A DNA stretch of 64,000 bases from Halichondria panicea. Taxonomy: Eukaryota; Porifera; Demospongiae; Suberitida; Halichondriidae. The stretch is from positions 4,423,442 to 4,487,441 of the forward strand of contig NC_087392.1 of NCBI RefSeq assembly GCF_963675165.1. The letters are read 5' to 3'. The position numbers and the translations under genes are program-made. Position 1 is the first letter of the stretch, and each line of letters opens with the position of its first letter. The notes beneath the pieces were generated by a model. That model did no database searches. It was not told the origin of the DNA and saw nothing but the letters and a program-made list of their open reading frames with translations. Below, in pieces: positions 45,693-57,302 of the stretch.

Positions 45693-46604
45693 CTATACAA
45701 AAGTAGCTATTTCACATTTTTTCGTTGCACCATCTCCTCCCACCACCATCAGTTTGTTCCCAGGGAGGACAGTAGTGGCGCAAAATGATCGAGGGGTTGA
45801 CATTTGACTAGTGACAATCCATGATGTCTCGTTGTACTGATATATATCCTTAGATATATCTCCATTGGAGTCTACCCCACCCACTGCCAGCAGGTGACCA
45901 TTGAAAGTAACAAGAGAGGAATGCGTAACAGGCAAAGAGGTAATCTTCTCCCATTGGGACTGAGTTAGTTCTCTTAATGAGCATTTGTACACTGAATACT
46001 TCTCTTGATAATCATAACTTAGTGGGTGTATGTACACATAGTCTCCACAGATCGTTGTTGATGGGTGATTGGTTGGCACAGGTAGTGAGCTAACAATAGA
46101 CCATTGCATATTAGCAGTGTTTAATATTTCAACTACATTTAAATTTTCTGAATAACAATATCCCCCAGCTACTACAAGTGTGTTGTTAGCGTACACAGCT
46201 CCAGGTGTCGACCGTCTTGTTGGCATAGGAGGGAAGTGTTTGATCCATTTGTTATCAATGAAGCTGTAGAGTTTGTTACCATAAGGTTGTGTAACTGACC
46301 CTCCTCCCACAGCTGTAAGCATGTCAACAACACTGACAATAGTGAAAAGCTTGTTAGGGCAAGGTGGTACCTTGTGCCATTGATTGTTACTGAACTCATA
46401 AACATTGTTAAATCCAAATGGATGAAAGTATGCCCTGTCTCCAATCACGGCTGATGATGATCCATACCCAATATCCACAGCATTAGGTGGTGACTTTATT
46501 GTGATGGGTGTACCTTGAGCATCTTGCATTGCTTCGTAGGAGCCAGTACCAAGGGTATCATTCTTGAATACGTACTCTTGTTCAGGGTCTTGTCTCTCAG
46601 CCAT
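45693..46604 (-). CDS. Kelch-only derivative of the kinase-Kelch family (copy 3)
   Basis: An open 303-codon frame starts with the family N terminus MAERQDPEQEYVF and the first half of the glycine loop (LGTGSYEA), then jumps directly to the end of the coiled coil (MQDAQGTPITIK) and a full set of Kelch repeats. So an in-frame deletion of about 1.3 kb removed the kinase and coiled coil. Kelch motifs such as GAVYANNTLVVAGG, YGNKLYSF and HLLAVGGVDSNG are intact up to the end KKCEIATFV. The long open frame without stops suggests either a recent deletion or selection to keep a Kelch-only adaptor. Kelch propellers bind protein partners. Confidence 0.75.
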   Translation of the reverse strand: MAERQDPEQEYVFKNDTLGTGSYEAMQDAQGTPITIKSPPNAVDIGYGSSSAVIGDRAYFHPFGFNNVYEFSNNQWHKVPPCPNKLFTIVSVVDMLTAVGGGSVTQPYGNKLYSFIDNKWIKHFPPMPTRRSTPGAVYANNTLVVAGGYCYSENLNVVEILNTANMQWSIVSSLPVPTNHPSTTICGDYVYIHPLSYDYQEKYSVYKCSLRELTQSQWEKITSLPVTHSSLVTFNGHLLAVGGVDSNGDISKDIYQYNETSWIVTSQMSTPRSFCATTVLPGNKLMVVGGDGATKKCEIATFV

Positions 46605-46714
46605 CCACTAATAGTATAAGTGTATATCAGTGACTGTCTAATTCAGCTATCTAGATCGAAAAAGGGTGGATAGTTTTATGCTGTGTATGTTGGGTGTGTT
46701 AGATCATGTGCAGA

Positions 46715-46805
46715 GTAGATATTCACGACCCATTTGCATCATTAGTTACAATACCACGGAATGCCTTACATTGTGGTGGTCGTTCCTTAGCAACAATAAC
46801 TAACC
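46715..46805 (-). promoter_or_regulatory. Upstream block of kinase-Kelch copy 3, diverged
   Basis: On the minus strand it carries TTGTTGCTAAGGAACG and, nearer the gene, ATGCAAATGGGTCGTGAATATCTACTCTGC. This is a weaker match to the block before the other copies. Confidence 0.4.
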
Positions 46806-48884
46806 TTGCATGGTGGTGTTAATGGTTAGTGCATGTCATAACTAAGAACCAGTACTCTTGAGATACGACTATTATTGACGACATGCACTCTATACACTGC
46901 ATGGCGAGAGCCATCCTATAATATATAGAGCCCAGTCACAGAGATACTGCATGCTCCCAGCCTCGTGTGGGAGGATATGAGTCTAATGTCTGACTTTGAG
47001 TCACAAACTCTGCACACAATGCAAGCTGTGCACTGTGTGTGTGTGCAGTGGCGTAGGAAGCAAGCTTGGAAAAGTGCTTTATTGGCTGTATGTTAAACTG
47101 ATAAAATGTCGCTTAAAGAACATGCTCAGGGAAAAATGTGGTCTTCCTTTACAAATTGAGACCCAGTAGTAAAATGTGGACTAAACAGAAGTCGATTGCC
47201 CCACATTGCCCCCATGCACTTATAATATATATTACCACCACTTATATATTACCAGATGGCTACTAAGAAACTTTTTGCCGACATGTTGCAAGACACTTAT
47301 AGTAAGAGTGTCGTTGACAGCACTGTTATATACCTGCCCTAACAAATGACGACGATAATGTGGCCAGATATATTGTTGGATACGTTCCTTTCAAAATGCT
47401 AAGAAAGTATGAAAAGAGCTAGGTCTAGAAAGGCTCTTATAATACTGAAGTTGTAGGATGTCTGCACTCAATGGCAGTGAATGGAGAAGAAAGCAGTTCA
47501 GTAGATTATATACTAGAAGTAATTGCAAGTAATTGCAAGTGCAGTTGCTGCACATTAATGCAACATTAATGCAATTAATGTTGCTGCAACATTAATTCCA
47601 CCTACATTTACAAAACTGACCAGTTCACATGTGTGCTTATTAAAAACCAAATTAGAGTGAATTTTCATCTCATCCCATGCAGACAAGAACAATCTTTCTC
47701 TTCCAAAATTTGAGCTTCTTTAACCAACTGTGCATGCATCTACTTCTGCCGAAAAACCAACACCTGCTTTTATCCATGAGTATAATCGTGCAGAGTCTTT
47801 TCAGATGGTAGAGAAATCAATCCAACGCATTTGCTTAACACTTTTAACTCTATTAGCTGATAACTGCTAATCCCACAAATTACGCAAGGTCGAAGGAGTC
47901 TAGTATAGAAAATTTCTTAATAGCTGTAGTGAGCAAAACAGTTGTACCAATGTATATGCATGTTTCGAAATGGAAAGCACAACAAATCGATAATCGAGAT
48001 ATAGCTGCCAAATGCGGCTGCCAAATGCGGACCTGAAATATCAGTGAGGTGGCTTAGTTGGTTCCACTCACTTTGCGGAAAGGCTGGTGTGCGTTTGGGA
48101 GGCGTCTGTTTGGTACTCTTTGAGAGCTTTGCTTCACCTCCACCACTGCGTGTTCTGACATCATAGATTGATATATTGACATCACCGTGAAATTAGTTGC
48201 CCAACAATGCGACAACTGTATAGTGCATGTGTTTACATGTACATGCTATTAACGTTACATCACATAGTGAAATTGAGAAGCAGTTTTGCCGAATTGGGTA
48301 TGGGAAATATATATTTGTGAGAGTATGTAACAAATCGTGCTCTCCTACACACAATAATAATTATTATTACCTGATGCTAAGCTGTATTGCTGGTGAGTCC
48401 CAGAGCATTGGCCTCCAGCTCCCAGGAGTGAGATGTGTTGTAGAGTTGTTTTTTGTTTAGTCTCTCCCTCCTTTGGAGAAGTTACGAGCATGTGGAAGAT
48501 GATACGCCACCACCAGTACGGTATTCAATATACTGGAGTAAATTACACAACACTGTAACAGCACAAACTCCCTGCTTATTCTTGCACAGGCAGCAGGTCA
48601 TGTCTATTTACTCAACTGCACAAACAGGACATCATTCAAAGTCAGTCAACAGGCACGCACACGCACGCACATGCACACACTTTTTACTGTAAAGAGCTCA
48701 ATTAAAGTCGGACTCATATCTTCCCGTGGCCTTGCAAAAGTCTACTATCACGTCCATCCTTGGATCACATGTAGGTGCTCAGTATCTGGTATTCAATACA
48801 AACAAAAACTAGACCATTGGACTCATTGCACTAACCTACTGACACCACCAACCTTCAAAACCATAATTTATATTCATTTGCGTA

Positions 48885-48975
48885 TAGTTTGCTAGGTAAC
48901 GGTCACTAAATTATGGTTTTGAAACCATAGATATTAACGATGCACATCCGGCTAGAATATCTACTCTGCAAATGA
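48885..48975 (+). promoter_or_regulatory. Conserved upstream block of kinase-Kelch gene 4, X-box-like
   Basis: GTTTGCTAGGTAACGG, TTTGAAACCATAG and ACGATGCACATCCGGC, followed by GAATATCTACTCTGC, occur in the same order as in copy 5. The ATG is about 140 bp further on. Confidence 0.5.
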
Positions 48976-49114
48976 CAAATGCCTAACTATAGATATAATA
49001 TCTATGGCCTAACACACTCAACAAGCACGTAAAAAGTAAAAATCACCCACCTAGCTTTTCTGGCTGGTTTAAACTGTACACCTATATATAGTTAGCTAAC
49101 AAGTCTATATAGCT

Positions 49115-51322
49115 ATGGCCGAGAGAAAAGACAATGAACAAGAATACTTATTCAGAAATGTTCAACTCTTCAAGAATGCTACCCTTGGTACTGGCTCCTA
49201 CGGGGCAGTGTGTAAAGCCAAGTGTGACCAGCTACTCTGTGCTGCTAAGCTACTCTATCCAGTGCTCTTCCAAATGACTGTTCCAGATCCTGGCAAAGAA
49301 CATAGACACCCGTTTAGAAGATTCGAAACTGAGTGTGCGTTTCTGAGTCGTGTCAACCACCCCAACATTGTACAGTACCTGGGGACCTATCGCGATCCGG
49401 ACACAAATGCACCAGTTCTTCTCATGGAGCTCATGGACGAGAGTCTGACACACTTCCTGGAGTCATCACCTGGAGATATTCCCTACCACATCCAAGTCAA
49501 CATCTCCTATAACATAGTTCAAGCACTTGCCTTTCTCCACTCCAATGGGATCATCCATCGCGACCTCTCCAGCAACAATGTCCTACTCATTGCAGGCAAT
49601 CGAGCCAAAGTCACCGATTTCGGAATGTCCAAATTCAGGGACATAAACGCCACCCGACTAGCCACAATGACCACATGCCCGGGAACACCAGCCTTCATGT
49701 CTCCCGAGGCACTAAATGAACCACCAGTGTACACAGAGAAACTAGATACCTTCTCATTTGGTGTGCTTCTAGTTCAGACTACAACTCGACAATTTCCAAA
49801 GCCAACAGATTCATATGAAATGAGAGAACTGTTTGATCCACGATTTCCGAACCAAGCAATTCAAGCCAAAGTTGCAGTGCCTGAGATAGAGAGAAGACAA
49901 GCCCACATCAGCCTGATTGAGCCCACCCATCCTCTGCTGCCGATTGCTCATCATTGCCTCAAAGATAAAGATGCTGAACGACCATCTTCCCAGCAGCTTT
50001 GCCAAATACTAGATGCTCTCAAGAGGACACCACAGTACCAAGAAGGCTCCCAACAAGACCTGGACCAGGTGATTAGAGAGAAAGATGAACAAATTACTGA
50101 ACAACTACAAGCAAATCACCACCTTATAATAGAAAATGAAATGGTGATGAGAGAAAAGAATGAGCAAATTGCACAAAAAGACATGCAGCTACAAACACAT
50201 CAAGAGACATTAACAAAAAGCTATAAACAATTACATACACAAGCGAATGAAATTCAAACCCTCCAAGCAACCCTTCAACATGAGGCTGAAGCCAGAGAAA
50301 AACAGCTGAGGAAACTCAACCAAGAGTTGCAATCAAGTAAGGAGAATACTTTTGCCCTCCGACAAGTCATCGATCAACGAGACAGAGAAGTATCTCAACT
50401 GAGACAAACGTTGGCAAGTAAGAACGAGGAAATTCACGACCTATCGACTCGAATGCACCAAGTTGCACTGCAAGATGAACAAGCTACACTAATGAAACCT
50501 GTTACAATACAGTCACTACCTGAGGTACATGTGGATATTGGGTATGGATCATCAGCCGTGACTGGAAACAAGGCATACTTTAATTCATTTGGATCTACAA
50601 CTGTTTATGAATTCAGCAACAATCAGTGGCACAAGTTACCACCTTGCCCTAACAAGGACTTCACTATTGTCTGTGTTGATGATAAGATCACAACTGTGGG
50701 GGGACGGTCAGGGACACAACGCGGCTATAGTAACAAACTCTACAGCTACATTAACAACAAATGGGTCGAACACTTCCCTCCTATACCAACCGGACGGTGG
50801 GGACCTGGAGCTGTGTACGCTAACAACACACTTGTAGCGGCTGGGGGATATTGTGATTTAAAAAGTTTAAATACTGTCGAAATATTAAACAATGCTAATA
50901 TGCGATGGTCTATTGTTAGCTCACTACCTGTGCCAACCTATCAACCATCAACAACGATCTGTGGAGACTATGTGTACATACACCCACGTTTTAATGATGA
51001 GCAAGAGCAGTATTCCGTGTACAAATGCTCATTAAGACAACTAACTCAGTCCCAGCCAAGCTCAGCTATATGGGAGAAGATTACCCCTTTGCCAGTTACA
51101 CATTCCACTCTTGCTACCATCAATGGTCACCTGCTGGCAGTGGGTGGGGTGGACTCTAATAGAGATATAACTAAGGACATATATCAGTACAATGAGACAT
51201 CATGGACTGTCATCAGTCAAATGTCAACACCTCGATCAGTATGCCACACTGCTGCCCTCCATGGGAACAAACTGATGGTGGTAGGAGGAGATTGTACAGA
51301 CAGAAAATGTACTTTTGTATAG
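49115..51322 (+). CDS. Protein kinase / coiled-coil / Kelch-repeat protein, copy 4 (intact)
   Basis: A single exon encodes 735 residues. The kinase domain covers about residues 18-310: glycine loop LGTGSYGAV (24-32), Lys45 in CAAKLL, candidate helix-C Glu73, HRDLSSNNVLL (148-158), DFG (168-170) and the APE-like SPEAL. The catalytic-loop form HRDLSSNNVLL suggests the tyrosine-kinase-like (TKL) group, so Ser/Thr activity is likely. A coiled coil rich in Gln, Glu and Lys follows at about 320-455, then about five Kelch repeats (for example GAVYANNTLVAAGG, HLLAVGGVDSNR, KLMVVGGD) forming a probable propeller. No signal peptide or membrane segment is seen, so it is likely cytosolic; the coiled coil should allow dimerisation and the propeller partner binding. 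All catalytic residues are present. The ATG at 49115 matches the start in the other copies. Confidence 0.92.
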   Translation: MAERKDNEQEYLFRNVQLFKNATLGTGSYGAVCKAKCDQLLCAAKLLYPVLFQMTVPDPGKEHRHPFRRFETECAFLSRVNHPNIVQYLGTYRDPDTNAPVLLMELMDESLTHFLESSPGDIPYHIQVNISYNIVQALAFLHSNGIIHRDLSSNNVLLIAGNRAKVTDFGMSKFRDINATRLATMTTCPGTPAFMSPEALNEPPVYTEKLDTFSFGVLLVQTTTRQFPKPTDSYEMRELFDPRFPNQAIQAKVAVPEIERRQAHISLIEPTHPLLPIAHHCLKDKDAERPSSQQLCQILDALKRTPQYQEGSQQDLDQVIREKDEQITEQLQANHHLIIENEMVMREKNEQIAQKDMQLQTHQETLTKSYKQLHTQANEIQTLQATLQHEAEAREKQLRKLNQELQSSKENTFALRQVIDQRDREVSQLRQTLASKNEEIHDLSTRMHQVALQDEQATLMKPVTIQSLPEVHVDIGYGSSAVTGNKAYFNSFGSTTVYEFSNNQWHKLPPCPNKDFTIVCVDDKITTVGGRSGTQRGYSNKLYSYINNKWVEHFPPIPTGRWGPGAVYANNTLVAAGGYCDLKSLNTVEILNNANMRWSIVSSLPVPTYQPSTTICGDYVYIHPRFNDEQEQYSVYKCSLRQLTQSQPSSAIWEKITPLPVTHSTLATINGHLLAVGGVDSNRDITKDIYQYNETSWTVISQMSTPRSVCHTAALHGNKLMVVGGDCTDRKCTFV

Positions 51323-51804
51323 CTAGTGACTAATTTTTATTTTATTTAGCATTACAGCGTAGAAATAAAATTAATTTGGCAGAAATTAAATACGTTGCTT
51401 TGTTAATACCAAGTATGTGGGATAGATTAATAGAATTAATTAATCTACCAGTTCCTAAACATCGTCATTAATTGTATAATCATCAAATTTAGTCCTCCCA
51501 TTACTTACTGCAAAGGCTGTCAGTCGCAGTACAGCGTGGAAATGGCGGCCTCAGTAATGAGCACAATGGACTCGCAGACCCTCTCCCTCGAAACACTTTG
51601 AATTACACTACAATAATTAATATTATTGTTGTACGAATTACAAAAACAAAAACGAAAAAATCAGCTATATACATAGGTAAATTACTTCAACTATGCGAGC
51701 AGTGCACCCAGTAAATAATTATTAAGAGGTGCACGATAACTAGAACATGCCCCGAACACCTCATTACATCATACCGTATAATTATTATCTAATGCTAACC
51801 ATCG

Positions 51805-53307
51805 AGTAGAGGAAGGGGATTGGAAACGAGATCACGTGCGCAATAGAACATACATTGAGAGCTGAGGTCTATCCGCGTTAGACCGCGAATTGACTAATTT
51901 TGAGCGGGCACAAGATTTTTCAGAGTTTTACTCGGTTCTAAAGGTAAGAAACGACTATCTAAGAGCTTTAATGTCAGTATATTTATTAACAATATTTTGA
52001 GCGTTTTAAGTAAAAAGATGAGCTACAAGTTAGCTATGACTCACCATTCACCTGTTTTTAGCACTGTTTGGGGAGAATCTAGTTTCTGATACAGTTTTAG
52101 AAGCTAGTAAGCACATTGGCTGTTTCCTTGACTTGAGCATAGCCCCTTTTTTGATATGTAAGCTTTTTGTTGTTCTCCAGTGTTGTGAAATAGGTCGAAT
52201 GGGGTGCTTTCTTTATGCGGGGTGTCCTGATCTGACTGTTCACAATTGAAAGTTTTAGTCTGATTCTTTAAGCTTTCCTTCTATATAATTATATGAGAAT
52301 ATCTATTACATAATAGCTGTACTAACTCGAAAGAAGAATTTTTCCTCAATGAAAAAGTGTGAAAATGTCATGTAACAGTTGCTCTTTTCCCACACAGGTG
52401 TGATTGTAAATAATGGGTATGGGAAGTCAAAAATTGCATTTTTTCAGCAAAAGAAAAGCAAGAAGCAGCAGATATCCCTCTATAGTCCCATGAGCCTTTA
52501 CCTGAGTCGACCAGCAACTCTTGAATCTCTCCACTTCTTGGTTGCTAAGGCAGTGTTGAACTCTTGCTGTCAAGAACCTGCTCACCATTGTCAAGCTGCC
52601 AAAGTCGATGTCATCGCCACTTTGTGTGTTCATTGCCAGCTCATTTGGACCTTGTCAGTACGTTCTGAATATACCCTTAGATCCCTCTCTCAACTCATCA
52701 CTCCAGTTCTTTCAACCTAAGTTACCTTCACCAGCGTCCTGTGCTATTTCGATTGAGATCCATTGATTCCCTGAACTTTTGTGATGGAAATCCTGGCCTT
52801 AAAAGATTTGTGGAAGCATCACTCTTCTACCTTCTACACTACTATAAGTCTATAGTTGATCAGGTAAGTTCTGTCAAAAAATTGTTCACGAACCGTTACA
52901 CAAACGCAGAAGACTCGGACTCTGACAACACATTCTGACTCATATCGTTCATAATACATGTATCTTTACAATGTCATGGCTTGTCTACAGTTCATAGAAT
53001 GATGAGTTGTCATGGATATTTTATATTGAATGATTTATGATTATTATAGTATGGACACATTTCAAGAGTAACTAAAAAAAATGTCAAAACTAAAAGCCTG
53101 CACACACACATAGCTCAGAGTCCTACTTCCTTGATATGTCTTCACTAGCAGGAGGGCCCACAGAGGAGGCTGCAACCATACCCAGCAACACAGATCTATA
53201 TACTTCCTGTCTACTTCCGGCCATTCTGCTATGCTTCCGTCTAACATGCATGGACAGTCCATGAAATTGTGTTCACGTGATCTCGTTTCCAATCCCCTTC
53301 CTCTACT
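51805..53307. mobile_element. ~1.5-kb element bounded by 34-bp inverted repeats
   Basis: AGTAGAGGAAGGGGATTGGA...GAGATCACGTG at 51805-51838 returns inverted at 53274-53307, without mismatch as far as I can see. A clear target duplication is not found (GCTAAC occurs close to both ends). The inside has a few short ORFs but no recognisable transposase. It looks like a non-autonomous DNA element or one that has taken up other sequence. Confidence 0.65.
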
Positions 53308-53544
53308 ATCTATGTGCTAACGTTTAGTATATATAGTTCTAGCTAATCAATACATTGTTACATGCATGGAATATAAAAATTGTGGGTATAAATATTTGCG
53401 GTACATGCTTAACCCTTTCCTAGGCATAGCCGCCTTGGATAGAAGTGACAGAATGGGCCAGTTCCTTCTAGAACTATCGGTCTCAGTTTGAGGTGGCATG
53501 GCAACTAATAAAGCTTAAAAAATCACTGTAATACTATTAGTAAA

Positions 53545-53955
53545 ACCAGTAGGTTTTACATAGGATTGGCAGTGGGTTTGCCCGTGTTTAGCAATATTTC
53601 ACTTATTTTGACTCATGTTCAAACTGTTCTATCTCTGCAGGGAAAGGCCACATCACAAAACTGAATGGACAGATAGTTTATTTAGCCTTTTCTTTCTTTG
53701 TATCTCTCATTTCATAATCCATGAACGTTTAAAATGTATGAATATTGTCATTTTAAAAATTGCACTATTTCGACGTTTCACCGCTCTTTGTCTGACTGAC
53801 TAAGTAAGTAAGTAAGTGAGTGAGTAAGTTTTTTGCCCAGCATTTACTCTACAGCCCTCTCCAGGACATTCTGCACAGGGTTTCCAAACGACTACAACCT
53901 GGATTACAAAGCGCTTCTTCAGATTTGCGATTGCTTCCACGAGGCAGATGACCTC
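53545..53955. repeat. R3 repeat, inverted relative to 38331-38790
   Basis: It matches the inverse of 38331-38790, including a shorter run of (TAAG)n at about 53800-53830 and the ACTATTTCGACGTTTCACCG block. Copy length differs mainly in the tetranucleotide run. Confidence 0.65.
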
Positions 53956-54335
53956 TCAGTCTCTATTTCTCTTACCTAGACAATTCCGCCATCTTTAATG
54001 ACTCAGCAATTGCGTTGTGGCCAAATAATAGATAGGCGTGGCTAAGAAACCATGCTCCTAAAATCAGTGCAGTGCTTTTCCAGAGCCTGGGGTGTTGCTT
54101 TTCTTCACACTGTTCAGCTCTAGCTCCCTTTCTCTGACAAGCATGCTATATGCACTGGCTATATATCATGCTCTTAAAATGGCTGTCATTTAATACTGAT
54201 TCACAAATTCAACATATCAAGCAATATTACTATTAGTCCAGAGATATTTGAGAAGATATCTGATTAGTCCTGTCTTCTCTTCTTGAACTTCTGTACTGCC
54301 TCTTGACGTTCCACTTGTATTGAAAAAGAAAGGGA

Positions 54336-54876
54336 ATCCGACTAGAAAAACATTTGCAATGTGAAAAATTGCTAGGATTGGCCAGGGGAACCACAAAAAA
54401 GCGTGGAAACAAGAAATCCGACGAGAGCATAACTCCAATCCGTTACAACGTCATGAACATGTACAATACATAGTATAATTATAGACTGTGTTCCAGATCC
54501 ATCTACCAGCTTCCATCCACCACATCATTCCATGCAGGTCACCATGCAGTACGGTCCGTGCATGTTACTACGCATGGATGGACTGTGCATGTGTACCTGT
54601 GCTCAACACTGCATGTATTAGGAACATCAATTCATCACAAATCATCATGATTATATGCCCGCACATTCCAAAATGTAAAAGGATTGGTCATCCCCACCAG
54701 TAAAAATTGCGTATTTATATTATAATTATTGGCCGGGAAAACAACCAGTACATGTGATTGACGTTGTAACGGATTCGAGTTATGCTCTCGTCGGATTTCT
54801 TGTTTCCACGCTTTTTTGTGGTTCCCCTGGCCAATCCTAGCAATTTTTCACATTGCAAATGTTTTTCTAGTCGGAT
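54336..54876. mobile_element. Complete R2 element, 541 bp, ~130-bp inverted ends
   Basis: ATCCGACTAGAAAAACATTT...TCCGTTACAACGTCA on the left pairs with TGACGTTGTAACGGATTCGA...GTTTTTCTAGTCGGAT on the right. A truncated relative is at 37855-38331, and a short fragment of the tip occurs in both arms of element A (about 7498-7535 and 21655-21685). No obvious target duplication. Non-coding. Confidence 0.8.
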
Positions 54877-57302
54877 ACACACTATGTTTGAGCTATGCAC
54901 ATGCTGTAGATACCTGGACATCAGTCATGCGCCTTGATCGATCAGTACGTTGCTCTTTCCTGTGGTATTTTAATATGCTGACTCAATAGTTTGATTAGGA
55001 TTGTCGAAAAAAGCGACCGCACAACCTCGGAAAAGTTTTAGAGCAGCTAGAATATCTATGCATGCTTATGGCCTCATTGAGCCAATCATATATATATAGC
55101 TAAGTATATACAGCTTGAAAAAATAGGACGGAGGAACAAGCTCTTGTGAGATAGACTAAAACAGCTACACTAATGGTCATTAAAAAAATGTTGAATTGCC
55201 CCCCCTTCCAAAATTTTTGGATCTGCCCCTGCCGGCTATACGGTTTTTCTTAAGACTTGCAGGTAAATTTATACAACGATCTGCTACAATATTGAGGACA
55301 ACACAATGTGTAAAGGATTGTGCCAGAAAAAGGAAGCAATCTCTGCAAATCAAACCACACCCACTTCCTCTCTTACGACTAACCCACAATACAAACTATA
55401 GTCACAATGCCACACATGCATGCATTCCGCACATGATTCCCCTGCACTCACCATGTCGGCCCTGAGTAACCTCTCCACCACGCCTCTGTACAACGTCCAC
55501 TGAGTCTCCGCCAGATGAAAATGCTCTGTATTGGACACCTTGGCGGGGAGCTGACTCAATACTTGTGACTTGAGCCTCCTGATCTAGAGTGCATGAAGGG
55601 TGTCATGATCTGCTTGGCCTGTCTCACTTGCTCCTGGTAGATCTAGTAGGCACTCGACTCGTCCACTCTCTATGGGATGTGCGTGTGTGTGGGGGGGGGG
55701 CGGTGTAGTAATGGTTTAATAGGTCTTCTGCTTCATGCAGTATACAGTGCAATGGACCACAGTGACACAGTCGTCATTGTACATTTATAATAATTATGAC
55801 AGAGAGAGGACAAATATAAACCTACATGTAGGCCTACATAGATTATGCATGTATATAGTAGCACTTCTGCTTCCCTTGACATTCAATATAGATCTTCATT
55901 TGATTGTAGTTTTGACTTGACTGCAATCTGTGCATAGTTTTGAGGATTGACCTAGATCTAGCGTTCAATTAGAGAAAAGTCAAACCGGAAACGAGAGGGC
56001 CTCTACTTTCTTGACTTTCTTTGTTACCTCTGTCTATATATCATCAACATCCAAGGTCCATCCATCATCGCATCATGTCAAGCAGAATCTCAGAGGTTGA
56101 AGCTCTTATAAAATCTTGAGACTTTAGTGAGTCGCTTGAGAGGGTTAGATTATCACAGGTAGAGGTTTGGTTGGCCTGTACCATCTTGTAATAAGTAGGT
56201 TTTTACGTCACGCCCTTGTCACCAGTCCATGATGGTGTATATATACGTATGGGACCGGGAAATGGTGTGTATGAGTGTATATGTGTTTGTATGAGTTTTC
56301 TGAGGCTTCTAATAACCTGATGTCAATCTGGAAATTTAATGAACTTGCTGTACTTCTTCGTAATAAAACACCTCCCAAAAATAGTTTGGAAGTTTTCGAG
56401 ACTGTGTACAGTATCATTGTGGTCAGACATCAAAGTGTACTACTGTTGTAAATTCAGGGTAATAATTATGGGCATCACCCTGGATGTGGTCATTGATATT
56501 GATATTACCCGGATGCAAACCATGCATCCCCCTAAAGCACCATGCACCCACCACCCTATTAGCTTGCATTGCTTTTGTAATGCATTGATGCGTGGCAAAT
56601 CAGGGGCGGATCCAGGAATTTTGAAAAGGGGGGGGCAGTTTAAAGAAAAATTTTTACTAGGTCAACAGTTTTTTTTTAAGCCCAACCAGTGTAACTTTTC
56701 TGATCACGTATTGATTGATGACAGTATGACATACATAGTAGCAAGAGATAGCAGAAATGGATGAAACCTTGCTCTTCAGCTTCAAAAGTCTACACTAGAT
56801 ATCGTCTGCTATTCAATAATTGATTGCTGCTCTAAGCCACACCCACTTCGTGAGCCAGAAAGGGGGGGCACATGCCCCTTGTGCCCTGCACTGGATCTGC
56901 CACTGCAAATCCCAATGCAGTCGAGTAGAATCCTGCATGTAATCTGATTGGTCCATAAGATAATGATCCATGATTCTTGAATTTGACCTGAAATTATTAC
57001 ACCGATCAGCAATAAGTAGGTTTTTACGTACGCCCTTGTGCTGTACTGCTAACACAATCTTGCCCTATAGGGCTCGAGTATAGTATTAGCTCAGTGTACA
57101 TCCCTCGTGCATGCATGAGTAATAACCCGCTATATACTTATAGTGCTATTGTATATTAATGTCCAAGTGGTGCTTAATAAAGGGTTTCAAAGAAGTATGA
57201 TAATTATGCCCTGTGTTCGGAAGCTACACTCGCTCCCCCTCCCCCGCTCACAATGATTATCTTTTGTTGTTGCTCATTAATGCAGAATGTAGCTACACTG
57301 TA
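54877..57302. other. Intergenic region with MITEs and a possible stray exon
   Basis: A MITE-like element lies at 56602-56905, and a solo inverted end of it near 55195-55232. A ~27-bp block (AATAAGTAGGTTTTTACGT...CGCCCTTGT) occurs at 56190 and again at 57008. On the minus strand, about 55453-55600 encodes SQLPAKVSNTEHFHLAETQW... followed by VERLLRADM and a GTGAGT donor, which looks exon-like, but I do not recognise it and see no neighbouring exon. Confidence 0.45.
56602..56905. mobile_element. ~300-bp MITE-like element with GGATCCAG/CTGGATCTGCC ends
   Basis: CAGGGGCGGATCCAGGAATT on the left pairs imperfectly with CACTGGATCTGCCACTG on the right; a G-rich tract lies beside each end. A solo end (TTTTTGGATCTGCCCCTGCC) is near 55215-55234. 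Ends of this sort are common in invertebrate MITEs. Confidence 0.55.

Larger units (their letters stand above)
46605..49114. other. Intergenic region between copies 3 and 4
   Basis: The divergent kinase-Kelch copies 3 (-) and 4 (+) face away from it. Near 47257-47425 is a short decayed reading frame (MATKKLFADMLQ..., with YIVGYVPFKMLRKYEK in another frame) of unknown origin. About 48490-48680 resembles the duplicated upstream regions at 34360-34800 and 39490-39740. No intact gene is supported. Confidence 0.5.
51323..54335. other. Intergenic region with a TIR-bounded element and R3 repeat
   Basis: It includes the ~1.5-kb element at 51805-53307 and the R3 copy at 53545-53955. The ORFs at 52379-52720 and 52741-52938 have no recognised domain. 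Confidence 0.5.
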
